Positions 59,923 through 64,000 of a stretch of 64,000 nt of DNA are shown here, piece by piece (position 1 is the stretch's first letter; each line of letters starts with the position of its first letter). The DNA comes from Cystobacter ferrugineus (GTDB lineage Bacteria > Myxococcota > Myxococcia > Myxococcales > Myxococcaceae). Both the position numbers and the translations under genes were made by a program. Where the stretch lies: the NCBI RefSeq assembly GCF_001887355.1, contig NZ_MPIN01000016.1:227797-291796 (forward strand), given 5' to 3'. Below the pieces are notes generated by a model. The model saw nothing but the letters and a program-made list of their open reading frames with translations, made no database searches and was not told where the DNA came from.

Positions 59923-60444
59923 TTACTTGGGCTGCTGCTTGTCCACGTTCGCCTGGAGCACGCGGGCCAGCTGGGAGCCAGGGGCCGCGATGGTGCGAAC
60001 GAGCTTGCCGGCCGGCTGGTTGAGCATGCCGAGCAGCTGGGCGCGAAGCTCGGGCAGACCGGGCATCTTCGCCAGGGCCTTGACACCCTCGGCGTTGACG
60101 CGGCGGCCCTGCACGGACGCGCTGCGGACCTTGATGGTCTCCAGATCCTTGATGAAGTCCGTGAGGATCTTCGCCGGAGCCACGACATCGTCGTAGCTGA
60201 TGGCGATGGCCACGGGACCCACGAAGTCCTCGGCGATGACCTCCACCGGGGTACCCTTCGCGGCGCGCTTGGCCAGCGTGTTCTTCAGGACCTTGTAGTC
60301 CACCTTGCCGTCGCGGAACTTCTTGCGCAGCTTGGTGACCGTCTCCACGTTCAGCTTGGAAAACTCAGCGACGATCGCGGTCTGAGCCCGCGCGAACTTC
60401 TCGTTGAGTTCCTTGATGAGTTCTTCCTTCTCGCTCTTGATCAC
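59923..60444 (-). CDS. rplJ: Ribosomal protein L10
   Basis: The 173-residue protein anchors the L12 stalk. It reads KSEKEELIKELNEKFARAQT with KLNVETVTKLRKKFRDGKVDYKV-type L10 motifs. The start is a GTG at 60444 with a strong GAGGTGA upstream. The leader before it contains features of the L10 autoregulatory element, so L10-L12 probably limit their own synthesis. Confidence 0.96.
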   Translation of the reverse strand: MIKSEKEELIKELNEKFARAQTAIVAEFSKLNVETVTKLRKKFRDGKVDYKVLKNTLAKRAAKGTPVEVIAEDFVGPVAIAISYDDVVAPAKILTDFIKDLETIKVRSASVQGRRVNAEGVKALAKMPGLPELRAQLLGMLNQPAGKLVRTIAAPGSQLARVLQANVDKQQPK

Positions 60445-60720
60445 TTGGTTTCACCTCCTCACGACGCCCACCCGAAGGCGGGCTGGATTACCTGGGCCAC
60501 GCAGGGTGGCAGAGCGAGAGGAGCCTCGAGAGGCACCACACCGCACCTCCAGTCTCGGCAGGGTGGCTCTGGCGAGCCGTTTGAACCCGGTGGACTGCCC
60601 ACGCCTCCGACCGGTTGCCCGGTTGCCAACGGAGAGCACGCGCCCCGCTCCGGATCCCTGCTGTCTGGGACCAGGGATGTCTGAAGCGCGTCGTCTCATC
60701 GACGTGGCGCTTCAATTGCA
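60445..60720 (-). promoter_or_regulatory. Candidate L10 (rplJ) leader
   Basis: The 418-nt gap between rplA and rplJ (60445-60862) holds no gene. On the minus strand it includes CTGCCGAGACTGGAGGTG (60544-60561), which resembles the conserved core of the L10 leader, and a hairpin ATCCCTG/CAGGGAT (60654-60678). Binding of L10-L12 to such leaders represses rplJL. A promoter probably lies upstream, near 60720-60760, where TATAGC is seen, but I cannot place it firmly. Confidence 0.55.
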
Positions 60721-60862
60721 AAAGCCGGGGCGCTATACCCGCGGCTTCGCAAAACGTCCAGCAAATTGTGATGGGGGTGGTCACGAACCAACGGGGCAGA
60801 CTTCGTGCGCCGAAGCCACGCCCCCTCGTCAGGACTCCATAACCACCCTACCCTACCGCTGA

Positions 60863-61576
60863 CTACCGGTGACGGGCGATGATCTCGGTGGTGTCGATCT
60901 TGATGCCCGGGCTCATGGTGGCGGAGATGGCCACGCCCTTGAGGTAGACGCCCTTGGCGGTGGCCGGCTTGAGCTTCATGACCAGGTCCACCAGGGTGTT
61001 GAAGTTCTCCTGGAGCTTCTCCGCGGGGAACGAGGCCTTGCCGAGCTTGGCGTGGATGATGCCCGCCTTCTCGGCGCGGAACTCCACCTTACCGCCCTTG
61101 GCGTCGCGCACGGCCTTGGCCACATCCATGGTCACCGTGCCCACCTTGGGGTTGGGCATGAGGCCACGGGGACCAAGCACCTTACCGAGCCGGCCGACCA
61201 CGCCCATCATGTCCGGGGTGGCGATGACGGTGTCGAAATCGAGGAAGCCACCCTCGATGCGCTTGGCCAGATCGTCGCCGCCCACCACGTCGGCACCCGC
61301 GCCCTCCGCCTCGGTGGCGCGCTCGCCCTTGGCGAACACGGCCACGCGCACGGTGGCACCCGTGCCGTGGGGAAGGACCACGGCGCCACGGACCATCTGG
61401 TCCGCGTGCTTCGGGTCCACGCCCAGGTTGAGCGCGACCTCGACGGTCTGATCGAACTTGGTGCCGCGGAGAGCAGTGGTCTCCTTCAGGGCCTGGAAGC
61501 CCTCGGCGATGTTGTAACGCTTGTTGCGGTCCACCTTCTCGGCGGCGGCGCGGAACTTCTTACCGGACTGAGGCAT
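60863..61576 (-). CDS. rplA: Ribosomal protein L1
   Basis: The 237-residue protein forms the L1 stalk of the large subunit. Motifs include [40 protein letters not shown] and [19 protein letters not shown]. The ATG at 61576 gives standard length. It lies 42 nt after rplK. Confidence 0.97.
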   Translation of the reverse strand: MPQSGKKFRAAAEKVDRNKRYNIAEGFQALKETTALRGTKFDQTVEVALNLGVDPKHADQMVRGAVVLPHGTGATVRVAVFAKGERATEAEGAGADVVGGDDLAKRIEGGFLDFDTVIATPDMMGVVGRLGKVLGPRGLMPNPKVGTVTMDVAKAVRDAKGGKVEFRAEKAGIIHAKLGKASFPAEKLQENFNTLVDLVMKLKPATAKGVYLKGVAISATMSPGIKIDTTEIIARHR

Positions 61577-61618
61577 GGGGAAAATCCTCTTGATTCAAAA
61601 GGGTGAAGGTGGAGGGGA

Positions 61619-62062
61619 CTAGACGATCTCGATGCCCATGGAGCGCGCGGTGCCGGCGATGGTGCGCTGGCAGGCCTCCAGAGAACCGGCCGTGGTGTCC
61701 TCGAGCTTCTTCTTGGCGATCTCCTCCAGCTGCTTCTGGGTGATCTGCCCCACCTTCTCCTTGCCCGGCTTCTTGGCGCCCGAGCCCTTCTTCTTCTCGG
61801 TGTGCAGGCCCGCCGCCTTCTTGATGAGCACGGCCGCCGGAGGCGTCTTCAGGATGAAGGTGAAGGAACGGTCCTGATACACGGTGATGATGACCGGGAT
61901 GATCAGACCTTCCTTGGCCTCCGCCTGCGTCTTGGCGTTGAACTGCTTGCAGAACTCCATGATGTTCACGCCCTGCTGACCGAGCGCGGGGCCGATCGGC
62001 GGAGCGGGGTTCGCCTTGCCGGCGGGAATCTGCAGCTTGACCTGTCCTGTGACCTTCTTCAT
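61619..62062 (-). CDS. rplK: Ribosomal protein L11
   Basis: The 147-residue protein binds 23S rRNA at the GTPase centre. It begins [20 protein letters not shown] and includes [19 protein letters not shown], then [14 protein letters not shown]; all are typical. The ATG at 62062 is the family start; an upstream in-frame extension to 62167 is not conserved. Confidence 0.97.
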   Translation of the reverse strand: MKKVTGQVKLQIPAGKANPAPPIGPALGQQGVNIMEFCKQFNAKTQAEAKEGLIIPVIITVYQDRSFTFILKTPPAAVLIKKAAGLHTEKKKGSGAKKPGKEKVGQITQKQLEEIAKKKLEDTTAGSLEACQRTIAGTARSMGIEIV

Positions 62063-62167
62063 CGGCTGACGACTGCCTTTCGAATGGGTGGTTGTCGCGG
62101 CCCGCTTGACAGGCGGGCCTCCCACCCCGGGGATCCCCGGTTCATGAGCGACCGGGGAAGACTGCAA

Positions 62168-62710
62168 CTAGCCGGTGGTCTTCTCCACCTGCATGAAATC
62201 CAACTCCACCGGCGTGGCGCGGCCGAAGATGCTGACCAGCACCTTCACGCGACCCTTCTCCGCGTTGACCTCTTCCACGGTGCCATTGAAGTTGGCGAAG
62301 GGACCATCGATGACGCGCACGGTGTCGCCATCGGAGAACTGCATCTTGGGCTTGGGCTTGAGCGTCCCCTCGGAAATCTGAGAGGTGAGCCGGGCCACCT
62401 CGGCATCCGAGATGGGGGTCGGCTGCTCGTTCTGCGCCGCCCCGGGGAAACCCGTGATCTTCGGGGTGTTCTTCACCAGGTGCCAGGAGCGATCATTGAG
62501 CTCCATCTGCACGAAGATGTAACCCGGGAAGAACTTGCGCCGCGAGGTCTTCTTCTCGCCCTTCACCATCTCGACGACCTGCTCCATGGGGATCAGGATC
62601 TCGCCGAACAGGTCCTGCAGGTTCTCGAGCCGGATGCGCTCCTCCAGGCTCTTCTTCGCCTGATTCTCGAAGTTGGAGTAGGTGTGGACCACGTACCATT
62701 TCATCGCCAT
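62168..62710 (-). CDS. nusG: Transcription antitermination factor NusG
   Basis: The 180-residue protein has the NusG N-terminal domain ([32 protein letters not shown]) and a C-terminal KOW domain ([21 protein letters not shown]). It links RNA polymerase with Rho or the ribosome. Its ATG at 62710 overlaps the secE stop (TAATG). Confidence 0.96.
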   Translation of the reverse strand: MAMKWYVVHTYSNFENQAKKSLEERIRLENLQDLFGEILIPMEQVVEMVKGEKKTSRRKFFPGYIFVQMELNDRSWHLVKNTPKITGFPGAAQNEQPTPISDAEVARLTSQISEGTLKPKPKMQFSDGDTVRVIDGPFANFNGTVEEVNAEKGRVKVLVSIFGRATPVELDFMQVEKTTG

Positions 62711-63153
62711 TACAACTTCCCCCAGATGGCAGGAATCCACTCGACCATGAGGTTGTAGGCGAGGGTGTCGATGCCGAAGAGGAGGATCGCCGCGACGATC
62801 GACGCGACGATGACGGCCATGGTCGACGCCTTGGTCTCCTCCCAGGACGGCCAGGTCACCTTCATCAACTCCGAGGCGACCTCGAGCGAGAGCGCGTGCG
62901 TCTTGGGATGCACGTAGGCCCCCACCACGAGTCCCGCGGCAATCACGAAGCCCAGGAGCGTCGAGACCGTCCAGTCGAGACCGTCGATGATGACGGGATC
63001 GCCCCAGCCCATGCGCGCCCAGATGAGGCCGCAGACGTGCTCCAGGAAGAACGCGAAGATGAGACCCGCGATGAGGAAGAAGATGACCACGAGCCGTTTC
63101 GGATCCATTCCCGAACGGTTGGCCTGCTGGCTGGCCTCTGATGCCGCTGCCAT
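62710..63153 (-). CDS. secE: Preprotein translocase subunit SecE
   Basis: The 147-residue protein has three membrane helices, as in the E. coli long form, with the essential amphipathic region [20 protein letters not shown] before the last helix. It stabilises SecY. The ATG at 63153 has AGGAA upstream; an in-frame extension to 63240 runs into the tRNA-side spacer and is unlikely. Confidence 0.94.
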   Translation of the reverse strand: MAAASEASQQANRSGMDPKRLVVIFFLIAGLIFAFFLEHVCGLIWARMGWGDPVIIDGLDWTVSTLLGFVIAAGLVVGAYVHPKTHALSLEVASELMKVTWPSWEETKASTMAVIVASIVAAILLFGIDTLAYNLMVEWIPAIWGKL

Positions 63154-63241
63154 GATTCCTCGCTGACTGAGTGCGACTGGATACCGGAAAACACAGGAAC
63201 CCCCGGTACGTGGGTACCGAGGGTCCCTGCAACTAAACAAC

Positions 63242-63317
63242 TGGCAGGCCAGGAGGGATTCGAACCCCCAACACGCGGATTTGGAGACCGCTGCTCTACC
63301 GTTGGAGCTACTGGCCT
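63242..63317 (-). tRNA. trnW: tRNA-Trp (CCA anticodon)
   Basis: The minus strand folds into a complete 76-nt cloverleaf: acceptor AGGCCAG/CTGGCCT, anticodon loop CTCCAAA with anticodon CCA, T-loop GTTCGAATC, discriminator G and an encoded 3' CCA. The position between rpmG and secE is typical for tRNA-Trp. Confidence 0.96.
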
Positions 63318-63344
63318 AGAGATCACTCGACCAAAACAGCCGAC

Positions 63345-63509
63345 CTAGACCTTACCTTCCTTATGGACGGTATGCTTGCGCTCGCGGGGGCAGTACTTGC
63401 TCAGCTCGAGCTTGTCCTGGCTCTTCCGCTTGTTCTTGGTCGTGTAGTAGTTCCGCTCCTTGCAGGTCGTGCACTCGAGCGAAATGATGCTGCGGTTACC
63501 CTTGGGCAT
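63345..63509 (-). CDS. rpmG: Ribosomal protein L33
   Basis: I translated this short frame: 54 residues beginning [20 protein letters not shown] and ending TVHKEGKV. Two cysteine pairs (CTTC; a single later C in SKYCPRE) show a zinc-type L33 with one of the usual four cysteines changed to Arg-Glu-Arg context. The ATG at 63509 and TAG stop at 63345 fit the tuf-rpmG-trnW-secE order. Confidence 0.93.
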   Translation of the reverse strand: MPKGNRSIISLECTTCKERNYYTTKNKRKSQDKLELSKYCPRERKHTVHKEGKV

Positions 63510-63604
63510 GGCTTGGACTCGATAAGCACGAGGGAAAGCTGCGCGAAACAGCTTCCCCTCGAAGTTGACTCACTGGAGAGGCGGGCAGCAAGCCCGCCAG
63601 CCAA

Positions 63605-64000
63605 CTAGGCGATGATCTCGGCGACCACGCCAGCGCCCACCGTGCGGCCACCCTCACGCACCGCGAAGCGCAGCTCCTTCTCCATGGCCACCGGGGTGAT
63701 CAGCTCCACCTCGATCGCCACGTTGTCGCCCGGCATCACCATCTCCACGTTCTCCGGCAGCTTCACCGTGCCCGTCACGTCCGTGGTGCGGAAGTAGAAC
63801 TGGGGACGGTAGCCCTTGAAGAACGGGGTGTGGCGACCCCCCTCTTCCTTGCTCAGCACGTAGATCTGCGCCTTGAACTTGGTGTGCGGGGTGATGGAGC
63901 CCGGCTTGGCCAGCACCTGCCCACGCTCCATGTCCTCGCGCTTCAGACCACGCACCAGCGCGCCGATGTTGTCGCCCGCCCGGCCCTCGTCCAGCAGCTT
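63605..64000 (-). CDS. tuf: Elongation factor Tu (C-terminal part; 5' end outside window)
   Basis: The visible 131 residues are domains II-III of EF-Tu ([57 protein letters not shown]). The GTPase domain lies beyond the right edge. EF-Tu delivers aminoacyl-tRNA to the ribosome. Confidence 0.97.
   Translation of the reverse strand, partial: KLLDEGRAGDNIGALVRGLKREDMERGQVLAKPGSITPHTKFKAQIYVLSKEEGGRHTPFFKGYRPQFYFRTTDVTGTVKLPENVEMVMPGDNVAIEVELITPVAMEKELRFAVREGGRTVGAGVVAEIIA

Overview
The window is high-GC bacterial DNA that I read as a myxobacterial chromosome, probably from the Cystobacter/Archangium/Myxococcus side of the order. The main reasons are a Tad-like cluster with several FHA-domain proteins that resembles the Myxococcus Kil predation locus, a Tgl-like TPR lipoprotein, many small lipoproteins and two-component genes, and the frequent GTG starts and strong third-position GC bias. 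The species assignment is inference; no 16S gene is present.

Positions 1-11000 (minus strand) are a cobalamin region. A cobC-bluB pair is followed by a promoter, a cobalamin riboswitch and then a tightly packed operon: cobalt importer cbiM-cbiN-cbiQ-cbiO, cobaltochelatase cbiX fused to a 2Fe-2S ferredoxin, a DUF3209-like small protein, a flavin reductase-like protein, cbiD, cbiC, cbiET, cbiL and cbiG, the last running off the left edge. CbiX, CbiD and CbiG mark the oxygen-independent (early cobalt insertion) route, while BluB needs oxygen to make the lower ligand. Most junctions are 4-nt ATGA or GTGA overlaps.

Positions 11000-28200 are mixed-strand genes: an alanine-rich 11-mer repeat protein, an M3 metallopeptidase lipoprotein, a histidine kinase/response regulator pair, a TonB-like protein, molybdate transporter genes modBC without a neighbouring modA, a TagA-like glycosyltransferase whose catalytic motifs look lost, an atypical LuxR-type regulator, an RDD/SpoIIM membrane pair, a zinc-ribbon J-domain protein, proC, a DivIVA-domain protein and a membrane-anchored metallopeptidase.

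Positions 28400-41850 (minus) hold polA, whose proofreading motifs look degraded, and upstream of it a seven-gene Tad/Kil-like cluster: two lipoproteins, an FHA protein, a prepilin peptidase, a secretin, an FHA-CpaF ATPase and a double-FHA/TPR protein. This is the most biologically interesting system here. Pilins, the inner-membrane platform and CpaB are not in the window.

Positions 42000-50400 (minus) carry glyQS, a PfkB sugar kinase, recO, a RodZ-like HTH membrane protein, a Tgl-like pilotin, two unknown proteins, a lytic transglycosylase and a phasin-like protein. Positions 50600-64000 (minus) are the conserved tuf-rpmG-trnW-secE-nusG-rplKA-rplJL-rpoBC block, with an L10 leader region before rplJ and a clear intrinsic terminator after rpoC. 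I saw no CRISPR array, insertion sequence, phage or plasmid feature.
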